Source: Oscillibacter sp. (lineage in GTDB: Bacteria > Bacillota > Clostridia > Oscillospirales > Oscillospiraceae). From it: a stretch of 28,884 bases of DNA. Positions 14,118 through 21,518 of the stretch are shown in pieces; positions within the stretch are counted from its first letter, which is position 1; each line of letters starts with the position of its first letter. The notes beneath the pieces are model-generated. The model saw only the letters and a list, made by a program, of their open reading frames with translations. It was not told the origin of the DNA and made no database searches. Where the stretch lies: NCBI GenBank assembly GCA_020025415.1, contig JAHHSB010000002.1, forward strand, positions 1-28,884, in the 5' to 3' direction. The translations under genes and the position numbers were made by a program.

Positions 14118-14146
14118 TGGACTTTCCCCAGGGGCTTTGTTATAAT
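14118..14146 (+). promoter_or_regulatory. Promoter upstream of the cupin gene
   Basis: -35 TGGACT (14118-14123), 17-bp spacer, perfect -10 TATAAT (14141-14146). It would give a leader of about 115 nt before the cupin start. Confidence 0.6.
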
Positions 14147-14220
14147 AAATGTCATACAGAAAATCACATTCGCTGCCGCGGTGAAACCCACCATTTCGGC
14201 AAACTGATTGTACCATGTTC

Positions 14221-14244
14221 CCGGGGCCTGCGCAACCGCCCCGG
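14221..14244 (+). other. Hairpin in the cupin 5' leader
   Basis: CCGGGGC (14221-14227) pairs with GCCCCGG (14238-14244) around a 10-nt loop. It ends 9 nt before the Shine-Dalgarno (GGGGAGGTGA). It has no T-tract; role unknown. Confidence 0.45.
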
Positions 14245-14266
14245 CCATTTCCGGGGAGGTGAGCCG

Positions 14267-14614
14267 ATGTATCTTCCGTCCAAGGACTGTCCCCGCCGGG
14301 AAGCCCAGATTCACGGCGGCGCCGGGCTGATCGCCTTTCAGGATCTGGCGGGCCTGGAGGAGACCTATGGGCATGTGCGCCTGTTCTCTCATATCACGGT
14401 GCGTCCTGGCTGCTCGCTGGGCCGCCACCGCCACCGGGGGGAGACGGAGTTTTACTATATCATCAAGGGTGAGCCGGAGCTGGATGACGACGGCGTTGTG
14501 ATCCGCCTGCACCCGGGGGACGTGGCCTCTGCCGGAAACGGGGCTGCCCACGCCCTTTCCAATCCCACATCCGAAGACGTGGAGCTCATTGCCCTGATCG
14601 TGGTGGACAAGTGA
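14267..14614 (+). CDS. Small single-domain cupin protein
   Basis: The 115-aa product is one cupin barrel. Motif 1 reads RPGCSLGRHRHRGETEFYYI (His-x-His and Glu metal ligands) and motif 2 reads LHPGDVASAGNGAAHALSNP (the second-motif His in AHA). Such proteins bind a divalent metal and act as sugar isomerases, dioxygenases or ligand sensors; the sequence does not say which. The start ATG 14267 follows GGGGAGGTGAGCCG. It is a single-gene unit between its own promoter and a strong hairpin at 14661. Neighbours (PhnD-like gene and DeoD-type phosphorylase) are on the other strand and give no pathway clue. Confidence 0.85.
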   Translation: MYLPSKDCPRREAQIHGGAGLIAFQDLAGLEETYGHVRLFSHITVRPGCSLGRHRHRGETEFYYIIKGEPELDDDGVVIRLHPGDVASAGNGAAHALSNPTSEDVELIALIVVDK

Positions 14615-14660
14615 ATGTTTTCCGATGACAGCCTGCCTGATGACAGGATTGGCATAAACG

Positions 14661-14701
14661 CAGAGAGGGGGAGCGGCCTGTTAGGCTGCTCCCCCTCTCT
14701 G
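14661..14701. terminator. Hairpin between the cupin and deoD-type genes
   Basis: A 17-bp stem with one G-U pair (AGAGAGGGGGAGC side 14662-14674, GCTCCCCCTCTCT side 14688-14700) and a 5-nt loop separates converging genes. T-tracts are poor, so it may act mainly as a 3'-end stabiliser or a Rho-independent terminator of modest strength. Confidence 0.7.
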
Positions 14702-14728
14702 TTGCGGGCAGGGCCTTTGCGCCCCCGA

Positions 14729-15460
14729 TCAGTCCAGGGATTTCCAGGCGGTCTCCAGGGCAATCTCCATCATCTCCCGGAAGGAGTCCTGCCGCTCCTG
14801 GGCGGAGAGGGCTTCCCCGGTGAAGATGTGGTCGGAGATCGTCAGGATAGCCAGGGCCCGCTTGCCCAGGCGCTGCGCCGTCCAGTACAGGCCCGCCGCC
14901 TCCATCTCCAGGGCCAAGATGCCGAACTTGCGGTACATCTCCCCGGCCTCGGCGTTGTCGTTATAAAACTGGTCGGCGGTGAACACCTGGCCCACATCCG
15001 CCCGGACGCCCAGCTTCTCCGCCGCGGCCACCGCGTCCCGCAGCAAGCCGTAATCCGCCGTGGCGCACAGCTGTCCGGGGAACTTGTACTGATCGGCAAA
15101 GTGGGAGTTGGTGGAGGCGCCCAGGGCGATGACCACGTCCCGGACCTTCACATTGTCCCCGATGCCGCCGGCGGAGCCGATGCGGATGATGGTGTCCACG
15201 CCGAAGAACTGATAGAGTTCATAGCTGTAAATGCCCACGGAGGGCACGCCCATGCCGTGGCCCATGACAGAAATCTTCTTGCCCTTGTAGGTACCAGTAT
15301 AGCCCAGCATATTGCGCACCGTGTTGAAGCACACCGGGTTTTCCAGATAGTGATCCGCCACGTACTTGGCCCGGAGGGGATCGCCGGGCATCAGGACCGC
15401 CTTGGCGATCTGACTTTCATCCGCCGCGATGGAGGCGGATGGAGATTCTTTCACTGCCAT
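14729..15460 (-). CDS. deoD: DeoD-type purine/5'-deoxynucleoside phosphorylase
   Basis: The 243-aa product aligns along its length with hexameric DeoD: LMPGDPLRAKY (Arg30), the NTVRNMLGYTGTYKGKKISV block (Arg49), IIRIGSAGG (Arg93), ALEMEAAGLY, and the catalytic SDH (Asp210) with ERQDSF (Arg223). It cleaves purine nucleosides with phosphate to base and sugar-1-phosphate. One active-site residue differs: the position equivalent to E. coli His4, which contacts the ribose 5'-OH, is Ser10 (PSASIAADESQIA). With mtnA and a class II aldolase just upstream, the likely substrate is 5'-deoxyadenosine or methylthioadenosine. The start ATG 15460 has AAAGGA upstream. It lies 35 nt after mtnA, same strand. 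Confidence 0.9.
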   Translation of the reverse strand: MAVKESPSASIAADESQIAKAVLMPGDPLRAKYVADHYLENPVCFNTVRNMLGYTGTYKGKKISVMGHGMGVPSVGIYSYELYQFFGVDTIIRIGSAGGIGDNVKVRDVVIALGASTNSHFADQYKFPGQLCATADYGLLRDAVAAAEKLGVRADVGQVFTADQFYNDNAEAGEMYRKFGILALEMEAAGLYWTAQRLGKRALAILTISDHIFTGEALSAQERQDSFREMMEIALETAWKSLD

Positions 15461-15495
15461 AAATTCAATCCTTTCTGTATCTTTTCCGTCGAATA

Positions 15496-16575
15496 TTACT
15501 CCTTGTTGTCAAATAGTGCCGGCAGAGAGGCCGTATAAGGCGGGCGGCAGATGCCCTTTTCCGTCACGATAGCGGTAATAAGGCTGTGGTCCGTCACGTC
15601 AAAGGCAGGGTTGTAGCACTTGACATCCGCGGGGGCCATAGGCTTTTCGTACCACAGCCGCTTGATCTCCTCCGGATCCCGCTCCTCGATGCGGATCTGC
15701 TCCCCGCTCCGGCAGGCCATGTCGATGGTGGAGGTGGGCCCCAGGACGTAGAAGGGGATACCGTAGTGCTTGGCCAGAATGGCCACGCCGGAGGTGCCGA
15801 TCTTATTGGCGGCGTCCCCGTTGGCGGCCACCCGGTCACAGCCAACGAAGCAGGCCTGGACCCAGCCGTTTTTCATCACAATGGAGGCCATGTTGTCGCA
15901 GATCAACGTCACGTCCACCCCCGCCCGCTGCAATTCATAGGCGGTGAGCCGGGCGCCCTGAAGCAGGGGGCGGGTCTCGTCGGCAAAGACCCGGAGCTTC
16001 ATACCCCGCTCCGCGGCCAGCAGCAGCGGCCCCGGAGCCGTTCCGTAATGGGAGGTGGCAAGGGGACCTGCATTACAGTGAGTCAGCACCCCGTCCCCCT
16101 CCTGGAGCAGCGTCAGGCCGTATTCGCTGATGCGGGTGCACTTGTCCTGATCGTCCCGCTGGATCTCCACCGCCCCCTGGTAGAGGGCCTCCAGCAGCCG
16201 GGGGCGGTCTTCCTGCAGATGCTCCCGGGCGGTCCCAAGCTGCTTTTTCACCGCCCAGCTCAAGTTTACTGCCGTGGGGCGGCAGGCCACCAGGGCGTCA
16301 CCCAGCTCCTCCAGCCGGGCGTAAAAGGCCGCCGGCTCTGTCTCCTGGATCTGGCGGGCCAGGACATACATACAAAAGCCCGCGTAAATGCCGATGGCCG
16401 GCGCGCCCCGGATGCGCAGCTTGCCGATGGCGTCCAGCATCTGCTCCAAGCTGCAGGTCTGGATCTCCCGCTCTTCGCCGGGAAGCAGGGTCTGGTCAAT
16501 GATGAAAAGGGCTTCCCCTTCCTTGTCGTAACGGATATTTTCCACATGAGTCACCAGCTGAATCTCGTCGCTCAA
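15496..16575 (-). CDS. mtnA: Methylthioribose-1-phosphate isomerase MtnA
   Basis: The 359-aa product is a full-length MtnA of the eIF2B-like fold. Signatures are [20 protein letters not shown], the catalytic Cys167 in [16 protein letters not shown], and the catalytic Asp247 in [18 protein letters not shown], followed by [20 protein letters not shown]. It converts 5-methylthioribose-1-phosphate, or 5-deoxyribose-1-phosphate, to the ribulose form. The start is a TTG at 16575 that overlaps the aldolase stop (TTGA), with GAGGAGGG about 8 nt upstream inside the aldolase gene. It is translationally coupled between the aldolase and the phosphorylase. Confidence 0.93.
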   Translation of the reverse strand: MSDEIQLVTHVENIRYDKEGEALFIIDQTLLPGEEREIQTCSLEQMLDAIGKLRIRGAPAIGIYAGFCMYVLARQIQETEPAAFYARLEELGDALVACRPTAVNLSWAVKKQLGTAREHLQEDRPRLLEALYQGAVEIQRDDQDKCTRISEYGLTLLQEGDGVLTHCNAGPLATSHYGTAPGPLLLAAERGMKLRVFADETRPLLQGARLTAYELQRAGVDVTLICDNMASIVMKNGWVQACFVGCDRVAANGDAANKIGTSGVAILAKHYGIPFYVLGPTSTIDMACRSGEQIRIEERDPEEIKRLWYEKPMAPADVKCYNPAFDVTDHSLITAIVTEKGICRPPYTASLPALFDNKE

Positions 16576-17243
16576 GGATTTCCCTCCTCTCGTTTTTTCC
16601 CCAGCTCCTTGTACATCCCCCGCAGGGAGAGGAGCCCTTTCGTCTCCTCCTCCGTCAGGGCTACGGCGCCGCCCAGGGCCTGGGCGTTGAGCAGGATCTT
16701 GCCCACGTGCTCCACCGTCTCCAGCCGGTCAAAGGCCTGGAGCAGACTCTCACCCCAGCACACCAGCCCGTGGTTGGCCAACAGCACCGCGTTATGCTCC
16801 GGGATAAAGGGGCGCAGGCTTTCGCTCACCTGGTCGGTGGAGGGCATGGCAAAGTCCGGCGTCACCGGCACCGTGCCCAGGCCCAGCACCAGCTCGGCGA
16901 TGTAGGGCACGGCCATGGCTCGGCGGCACACGGCAAAGGCGGTGGCCACCGGCGGATGGGCGTGGACTACCGCCCGCACCTCCGGCCGGGTGCGGTACAC
17001 CTCCAGGTGCATCTTCCCCTCGGAAGAGGGATGCCGGTCCCCCGCCAGCAGCCGGCCGTCCAAATCGGTGAGCAGCAGCATCTCCGGCCGCAGCCGGCCC
17101 TTTCCCACCCCCGAGGGGGTAATCAGCAGCCGGTCCTTCCCCACCCGCACGGAGAGGTTGCCGTCACTGCCGGCCACATAGCCCCGGCGGTAGAGCGCCC
17201 GGCCCGCCGCGCAGATGGCCCGGCGTTCCTTTTCATAATCCAT
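16572..17243 (-). CDS. Class II aldolase/adducin family protein, probable 5-deoxyribulose/methylthioribulose-1-P aldolase
   Basis: The 223-aa product matches the fuculose-phosphate aldolase family. It shows [20 protein letters not shown], the catalytic Glu75 in [17 protein letters not shown], the zinc ligands His94 and His96 in [14 protein letters not shown], and His158 in [11 protein letters not shown]. The same fold includes MtnB dehydratase, but no later Met-salvage genes (mtnW/X, mtnC, mtnD) are present. With mtnA and a phosphorylase the DHAP-shunt aldolase role is favoured: cleavage to dihydroxyacetone phosphate plus an aldehyde. The start ATG 17243 follows CGGAAAGGAGAAATTCC; the longer frame from 17303 lacks support. 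First gene of the three-gene unit. Confidence 0.85.
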   Translation of the reverse strand: MDYEKERRAICAAGRALYRRGYVAGSDGNLSVRVGKDRLLITPSGVGKGRLRPEMLLLTDLDGRLLAGDRHPSSEGKMHLEVYRTRPEVRAVVHAHPPVATAFAVCRRAMAVPYIAELVLGLGTVPVTPDFAMPSTDQVSESLRPFIPEHNAVLLANHGLVCWGESLLQAFDRLETVEHVGKILLNAQALGGAVALTEEETKGLLSLRGMYKELGKKREEGNP

Positions 17244-17307
17244 GGAATTTCTCCTTTCCGCCGCCAGAGCGGCGTTTTCTCTCCGGGCCCCGCCCGGAAA
17301 CAAGCAG

Positions 17308-17335
17308 GCGGGAAGAGGGGGCCCCCTCCTCCCGC
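17308..17335 (-). terminator. Hairpin between the nitroreductase and aldolase genes
   Basis: GCGGGAAGAGGGGG (17308-17321) faces CCCCCTCCTCCCGC (17322-17335), a 14-bp near-perfect inverted repeat with one mismatch (G-U in RNA) and essentially no loop. It lies 6 nt after the nitroreductase stop. The T-tract is poor, so read-through into the aldolase operon is possible. Confidence 0.55.
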
Positions 17336-17341
17336 ACGGTA

Positions 17342-17866
17342 TCAGATCACCCGGAACAGGCGGCCGTCCTTCCGGGGCGCCGCCTCCGGCACCTCGCAGG
17401 CACGATAGCCCAGCAGGCAGTAGCCCACGCCCACATAGTTCTCCGGCACGCCCCAGCTGCGCAGCAGGGCCTTGCCCTCCTCCGCCTCAAAGGTCTCTTT
17501 GGCCCGGTGGACCCAGCAGGAATCCACCCCCAGGGACCAGGCGGCGTTCATCATGTCGCACAGAGCTACGGAGCCGTCCTCCACATAGGTCCAGTATTTT
17601 GGGGCGCCCAGCACCGCCACCACCGTGGGTGCGCCGTAAAACGGATCAGGCACATCCCCCTTAAAGAAGGAGGCGTTCAGCCGGGAAAGGGCAGCGATGG
17701 TCTGGGGATCCTGAACCACCACCAGTACAGCGGACTGCTTACCCATGCCCGAGGGCGCGTACAGCCCCGCCTGAACAATGGCCTCCAGCTCCTCTTCTTT
17801 GATCTGCTCCGGCCGGTAGGCCCGGATGCTCCTGCGCTCAAGCAGGGTCTTCAAAGTCTCATTCAT
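17342..17866 (-). CDS. Nitroreductase family protein (FMN-dependent)
   Basis: The 174-aa product fits the nitroreductase fold: the FMN phosphate-binding LLERRSIRAYRPEQIKEEEL at the N-terminus, GLYAPSGMGKQ for the second FMN contact, DMMNAAWSLGVDSCWVHRAK in the middle, and the C-terminal VGYCLLGYRACEVPEAAPRK. It is at the short end for the family (commonly 170-220 aa). Members reduce nitro groups, quinones or enoates with NAD(P)H; the substrate is unknown. The start ATG 17866 follows GGAGAATTTTT; the longer frame from 17893 is not needed. It is separated from the aldolase gene by a hairpin. Confidence 0.87.
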   Translation of the reverse strand: MNETLKTLLERRSIRAYRPEQIKEEELEAIVQAGLYAPSGMGKQSAVLVVVQDPQTIAALSRLNASFFKGDVPDPFYGAPTVVAVLGAPKYWTYVEDGSVALCDMMNAAWSLGVDSCWVHRAKETFEAEEGKALLRSWGVPENYVGVGYCLLGYRACEVPEAAPRKDGRLFRVI

Positions 17867-18017
17867 AAAAATTCTCCATTCCGCCGCTTGCACGGCACAA
17901 ATCGGTCACTGCAGCCCCCTCGGCAAAAGGAGCGGGCAGGGCCCGTGTAATTTTTTCACCCGGGAGCCCCGTTTCCCCCGTTTTCGCCCTTTTGCGGACG
18001 GCGGTTTGATATAAGCT

Positions 18018-18047
18018 ATTATAGCATCCGCCCTCACCTTTTTTCCA
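18018..18047 (-). promoter_or_regulatory. Probable promoter of the nitroreductase gene
   Basis: On the - strand, -10 TATAAT (18023-18018) with a weak -35 TGGAAA (18047-18042) at 18-bp spacing. It would give a leader of about 145 nt. Confidence 0.45.
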
Positions 18048-18165
18048 CTCTTATTTTCCATCCGGAGGACAAGCCCGGCGTAATCGTTTTCCTTAAAGTT
18101 TTAGCTAAATTCACAGAATTCTTTTTGTCGCATATTACAGAATTGTTCAAATTGTAAAATTTCTT

Positions 18166-18194
18166 TTGATTTTTCGGATGGAATGCGTTACCAT
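18166..18194 (+). promoter_or_regulatory. Promoter of the sugar ABC operon
   Basis: -35 TTGATT (18166-18171), 17-bp spacer, -10 TACCAT (18189-18194). The predicted start point (about 18201) is four bases before the operator palindrome. Confidence 0.6.
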
Positions 18195-18204
18195 AAAGGC
18201 AGCA

Positions 18205-18224
18205 CACTGGAAACGTTTCCAGTG
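18205..18224 (+). promoter_or_regulatory. LacI-family operator, perfect 20-bp palindrome
   Basis: CACTGGAAACGTTTCCAGTG is a perfect palindrome with the central CG typical of LacI/GalR-family operators. It lies just downstream of the promoter, where a bound repressor would block transcription. A second, imperfect half-like element (TGGACC...GGTTTCCA, 18223-18239) follows at once. A LacI-family regulator is encoded in the same operon at 21519, the obvious candidate; CcpA is an alternative reader of such sites. Confidence 0.85.
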
Positions 18225-18283
18225 GACCAAAGGTTTCCATTGAGGTCGTTTGTGATTTCAAATTTTTTCAGGAGGAATCGAGT

Positions 18284-19624
18284 ATGAAGAAAAGATGGTT
18301 TGCCCTTGCGATGTCCGTCGTCATGGCAGCGTCGCTGCTGGCCGGCTGCGGCTCCAGCGATCCTGGTGACGCTTCCAAGGATCCCGGCAACGAGGTGGCC
18401 GGGAAGGTCTATTACCTGAACTTCAAGCCCGAGCAGGATGCCCAGTGGCAGGAGCTGGCCAAGATCTATACCGAGGAGACCGGCATTCCCGTTACCGTCA
18501 CCACCGCTGCTTCCGGCACCTACGAGCAGACCCTGATGGCCGACATGGCCAAGAGCAATCCGCCCACCCTGTTCCAGGTCAACGGTCCTGTGGGTCTGGC
18601 CAACTGGAAGGACTACTGCTATGACCTGGCCGACTCCGATGTGTACGGCCAGCTCATCAGCGACAACTACGCCCTCAAAGACGGCGACGCGGTGCTGGGC
18701 ATTGCCTACGTTATCGAGTCTTACGGCATCATCACCAACAAGACCCTGTTGGCCAAGGCCGGCTACTCCATGGAGGATATCCAGTCCTTTGAGGATCTGA
18801 AGAAAGTAGCCGAGGACATCACCGCCCGCAAGGACGAGCTGGGCTTTGCCGCTTTCACTTCCGCGGGTATGGACGGCTCTTCCGACTGGCGCTTCAAGAC
18901 CCACCTGGCCAACCTGCCCATCTATTTTGAGTATCAGGATGAGGGCATCGGCTCCACCGAGGCCATCAAGGGCACCTATCTGGACAACTACAAGGCCATT
19001 TGGGATCTGTATATCAACAACGCTACCTGCGATCCCAGTGAGCTGGCCGGCAAGACCGGTTCCGACGCCGAGGCCGAGTTCATCAACGGCGAGGCTGTGT
19101 TCTTCCAGAACGGTTCCTGGGAGTACGGCGCGCTGACCGCTGACGGTGCCCTGAGCGACAACGATCTGGCCATGATCCCTATCTACATCGGCGCGGGCGA
19201 CGAGGCCAACCAGGGTCTGTGCACCGGTACCGAGAACTATTGGTGCGTGAACAACGCCGCCTCTGAAGAGGATATTCAGGCCACGCTGGACTTCCTGAAC
19301 TGGTGCGTCACTTCCGAGGTCGGCACCAAGGCCATGTGCGGCGGCGAGGACGCCATGCCCTCCGGCGATGCCGGCATGAACTTCGTGATTCCCTTCCAGG
19401 GCGCTCTGGAATCCACCAACCTGTTCGTCAAGCAGGATCAGGAGATGCTGGCAGCCGGCAAGGCCCCCGTTTCCTGGAACTTCCCCACCATGCCCTCTGA
19501 GGAGTGGAAGAACGGTGTGGGCTCTGCTCTGACTGCCTATGCCGCCGGTACCGGCGACTGGGCTGCCGTGGTCACCGCGTTTGTGGATGGCTGGGCCTCC
19601 GAGTATGCCGCCCTCAACGGCTGA
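18284..19624 (+). CDS. Sugar ABC transporter substrate-binding lipoprotein (family 1)
   Basis: The 446-aa product has a lipoprotein signal (MKKRWFALAMSVVMAASLLA then GC, Cys22), a short polar linker and a type-1 extracellular solute-binding fold like maltose/oligosaccharide receptors. Family-like parts are EETGIPVTVTTAASGTYEQT, PPTLFQVNGPVGLANW, GIITNKTLLAKAGYS, FINGEAVFFQNGSWEYG and, near the end, AVVTAFVDGWASEYA. It captures a sugar or oligosaccharide for the two permeases downstream; the 4-alpha-glucanotransferase in the same operon suggests a maltodextrin. The start ATG 18284 follows CAGGAGGAATCGAGT. Codon use is strongly biased to C/G-ending codons, as expected for an abundant binding protein. 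Confidence 0.92.
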   Translation: MKKRWFALAMSVVMAASLLAGCGSSDPGDASKDPGNEVAGKVYYLNFKPEQDAQWQELAKIYTEETGIPVTVTTAASGTYEQTLMADMAKSNPPTLFQVNGPVGLANWKDYCYDLADSDVYGQLISDNYALKDGDAVLGIAYVIESYGIITNKTLLAKAGYSMEDIQSFEDLKKVAEDITARKDELGFAAFTSAGMDGSSDWRFKTHLANLPIYFEYQDEGIGSTEAIKGTYLDNYKAIWDLYINNATCDPSELAGKTGSDAEAEFINGEAVFFQNGSWEYGALTADGALSDNDLAMIPIYIGAGDEANQGLCTGTENYWCVNNAASEEDIQATLDFLNWCVTSEVGTKAMCGGEDAMPSGDAGMNFVIPFQGALESTNLFVKQDQEMLAAGKAPVSWNFPTMPSEEWKNGVGSALTAYAAGTGDWAAVVTAFVDGWASEYAALNG

Positions 19625-19648
19625 GTATTACCCCTTCGCATAATTGCC

Positions 19649-19684
19649 AACGGGGGAGTGGGCGTCTCCGCCCACTCCCCCGTT
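19649..19684 (+). other. 16-bp perfect hairpin between binding-protein and permease genes
   Basis: AACGGGGGAGTGGGCG (19649-19664) pairs exactly with 19669-19684 around a TCTC loop. It follows the binding-protein stop by 24 nt and lies 102 nt before the first permease. There is no T-run after it, so it probably protects the upstream mRNA and/or lowers downstream expression rather than ending all transcription. Confidence 0.75.
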
Positions 19685-19786
19685 GTGTACCCCGGCGGCA
19701 GGCGCGCAGTCCCATGGGCCGCGCTTTCCGCCGCACTCCGCTCCAAGCCTCTGCCGGCTTTGGTGCCCCAAGGAGGGATTTTTTTC

Positions 19787-20638
19787 ATGGAAAAAGCAAT
19801 CCGCAGATACTGGCCGATCTTTTTGGCGCCCACGGCAGCGGCCTTTGTCATCGGCTTTCTCTATCCCTTTATGCATGGATTATACCTGTCTTTCTGCAAG
19901 TTCATCACCATTGACCGGGCCAGCTGGAACGGTCTGAAAAACTATATCTACGCCCTGCAGGATGCGTCTTTCCGCCACGCCTTTTGGTTCACCGCCGCTT
20001 TTACGGTGGTGTCCACGGTGCTGATCAACCTGGCGGCCTTTGCCATCGCCCTGGCCTTGACCCGGGCCATCCGGGGCACCAACCTGTTCCGGACCGTATA
20101 CTTCATGCCCAACCTCATCGGCGGCATCGTGCTGGGCTATATCTGGCAGATCCTGCTCAACTGCGTCCTGAGCCTGCTGAGCAAGCCCCTGCTGAGCCTG
20201 GATGCCACCTACGGCTTCTGGGGCCTGATCATCCTCATGTGCTGGCAGCAGATCGGCTATATGATGATCATTTATATCGCCGGTCTCCAGTCCATCCCCT
20301 CGGACTATCTGGAGGCCGCCCGCATCGACGGGGCCAGCAGCTGGCAGATCCTCTGGCGGATCAAGATTCCCAACGTGATGCCTTCCATCACCATCTGCCT
20401 GTTTTTAACCCTGACCAACAGCTTTAAGCTCTTTGACCAGAACCTGGCCCTGACCGGCGGCGATCCCAACCATGCCTCGGAAATGCTGGCGCTGAATATC
20501 TACGATACCTTTTATAACCGCTCCGGCGCCCAGTGGAAGGGCTACGGCCAAGCCAAGGCCGTGATCTTCTGCCTGCTGGTAATTGCCATTTCTTCCATCC
20601 AGCTCCGCGCCACCCGTTCCAAGGAGGTGCAGCAATAA
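19787..20638 (+). CDS. Sugar ABC transporter permease (MalF/UgpA-like)
   Basis: The 283-aa product has six membrane segments and the EAA loop YLEAARIDGASSWQILWRIK followed by IPNVMPSITICLF, which docks the ATPase. The opening IRRYWPIFLAPTAAAFVIGF and FMPNLIGGIVLGYIWQILLN are typical of the MalF-like half of carbohydrate transporters. The start ATG 19787 follows CAAGGAGGGATTTTTTTC; a longer frame from 19658 would read through the intergenic hairpin and is rejected. Its stop overlaps the next start (TAATG), coupling the two permeases. No ATPase gene lies in the operon; a shared MsmK/UgpC-type ATPase elsewhere is likely. Confidence 0.93.
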   Translation: MEKAIRRYWPIFLAPTAAAFVIGFLYPFMHGLYLSFCKFITIDRASWNGLKNYIYALQDASFRHAFWFTAAFTVVSTVLINLAAFAIALALTRAIRGTNLFRTVYFMPNLIGGIVLGYIWQILLNCVLSLLSKPLLSLDATYGFWGLIILMCWQQIGYMMIIYIAGLQSIPSDYLEAARIDGASSWQILWRIKIPNVMPSITICLFLTLTNSFKLFDQNLALTGGDPNHASEMLALNIYDTFYNRSGAQWKGYGQAKAVIFCLLVIAISSIQLRATRSKEVQQ

Positions 20639-21483
20639 TGAAACAGCGCAGCCGCAACGCCAACCGGGTTCTGAGCATCCTGCTGGGCATTTTGTGTATT
20701 GCCTGGGTCTACCCCGTGTTCATGATCCTGTTCAACTCTTTGAAAGAAGAGCGCGCCATCACCACCTCCACCGCCTTTACCCTGCCCACGTCGGAGACCT
20801 TTGCCGGGCTTGCCAACTATATCGACGCCCTGCAGAGCAAAAACTTCCTCACCGCTTTCTTCTTCAGCCTGGTAATCACCGTCACCTCCGTGGCGCTGAT
20901 CCTGATCTGCTGTTCCATGTGCGCCTGGTATATCACCCGGGTGAAAAATCTGGCCAGCAAGCTGTGCTACTTCCTGTTCGTCTTTTCCATGGTCGTCCCC
21001 TTCCAGATGCTGATGTTTACCCTCTCGGCCACGGCGGACCGCCTGCAACTGAGCACCCCCTTCAACATCTGCATCATCTATCTGGGCTTCGGCGCGGGGC
21101 TGGCCGTGTTTATGTTCTGCGGTTTTATGAAGTCCATCCCCATTGAGATCGAGGAGGCCGCCATGATCGACGGCTGCAATCCCCTGCAGACCTTCTTTCA
21201 TGTGGTGCTGCCCATCCTCAAGCCCACGCTGATCTCTGTGGGCATCCTGGAGACCATGTGGCTGTGGAACGACTATCTGCTGCCCTATCTGGTCATGGAC
21301 CGGACCAAGGGCTACATTACCATCCCCATTTTGATCCAGTACTTCCGGGGCAGCTACGGGCGGGTTGAAATGGGCCCGATGATGGCCTGCATCATGATGA
21401 CCATCCTGCCCGTTATCATCATCTACCTGCTCTGCCAGAAGCATATCATCAAGGGCGTGGTGGCCGGTGCCGTCAAGGGCTGA
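20638..21483 (+). CDS. Sugar ABC transporter permease (MalG/UgpE-like)
   Basis: The 281-aa product is the second permease half. It has six membrane segments, the MalG-like opening VLSILLGILCIAWVYPVFMI LFNSLKEE, the KLCYFLFVFSMVVPFQMLMF helix, and the EAA loop IEIEEAAMIDGCNPLQTFFH followed by VVLPILKPTL. The C-terminal GAVKG end is characteristic of the family. The start ATG 20638 overlaps the previous stop by one base, with AAGGAGGTGCAGCAATA upstream. With the preceding permease and binding protein it forms an importer of the CUT1 type. Confidence 0.93.
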   Translation: MKQRSRNANRVLSILLGILCIAWVYPVFMILFNSLKEERAITTSTAFTLPTSETFAGLANYIDALQSKNFLTAFFFSLVITVTSVALILICCSMCAWYITRVKNLASKLCYFLFVFSMVVPFQMLMFTLSATADRLQLSTPFNICIIYLGFGAGLAVFMFCGFMKSIPIEIEEAAMIDGCNPLQTFFHVVLPILKPTLISVGILETMWLWNDYLLPYLVMDRTKGYITIPILIQYFRGSYGRVEMGPMMACIMMTILPVIIIYLLCQKHIIKGVVAGAVKG

Positions 21484-21518
21484 GCGCCGGTCCCCGCCCC
21501 CGCAGGAAAGGGGTCACG

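Larger units (their letters stand above)
17867..18283. other. 417-bp divergent regulatory region
   Basis: This gap carries no credible gene. The left part (17867-18010) is the GC-rich leader of the nitroreductase gene, including a small hairpin near 17935-17950. The centre (about 18010-18050) holds its probable promoter. The AT-rich stretch 18090-18180 lies upstream of the sugar-operon promoter and contains two copies of ACAGAATT (about 18112 and 18147). The right end carries the promoter and operator of the sugar operon. Confidence 0.7.

Noticed and set aside
15586..16905. 439-codon open frame on the + strand opposite mtnA and the aldolase gene
   Set aside because: Shadow frame: mtnA and class II aldolase motifs on the - strand are unmistakable.
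17935..17955. GCGGGCAGGGCCCGTGTAATTTTTT as a + strand terminator
   Set aside because: The stem is only about 5 bp and no + strand gene precedes it; it is probably incidental structure in the nitroreductase leader.
18090..18160. Two ACAGAATT direct repeats as an activator site
   Set aside because: The repeat is short, lies in an AT-rich stretch where chance matches are likely, and shows no dyad symmetry.
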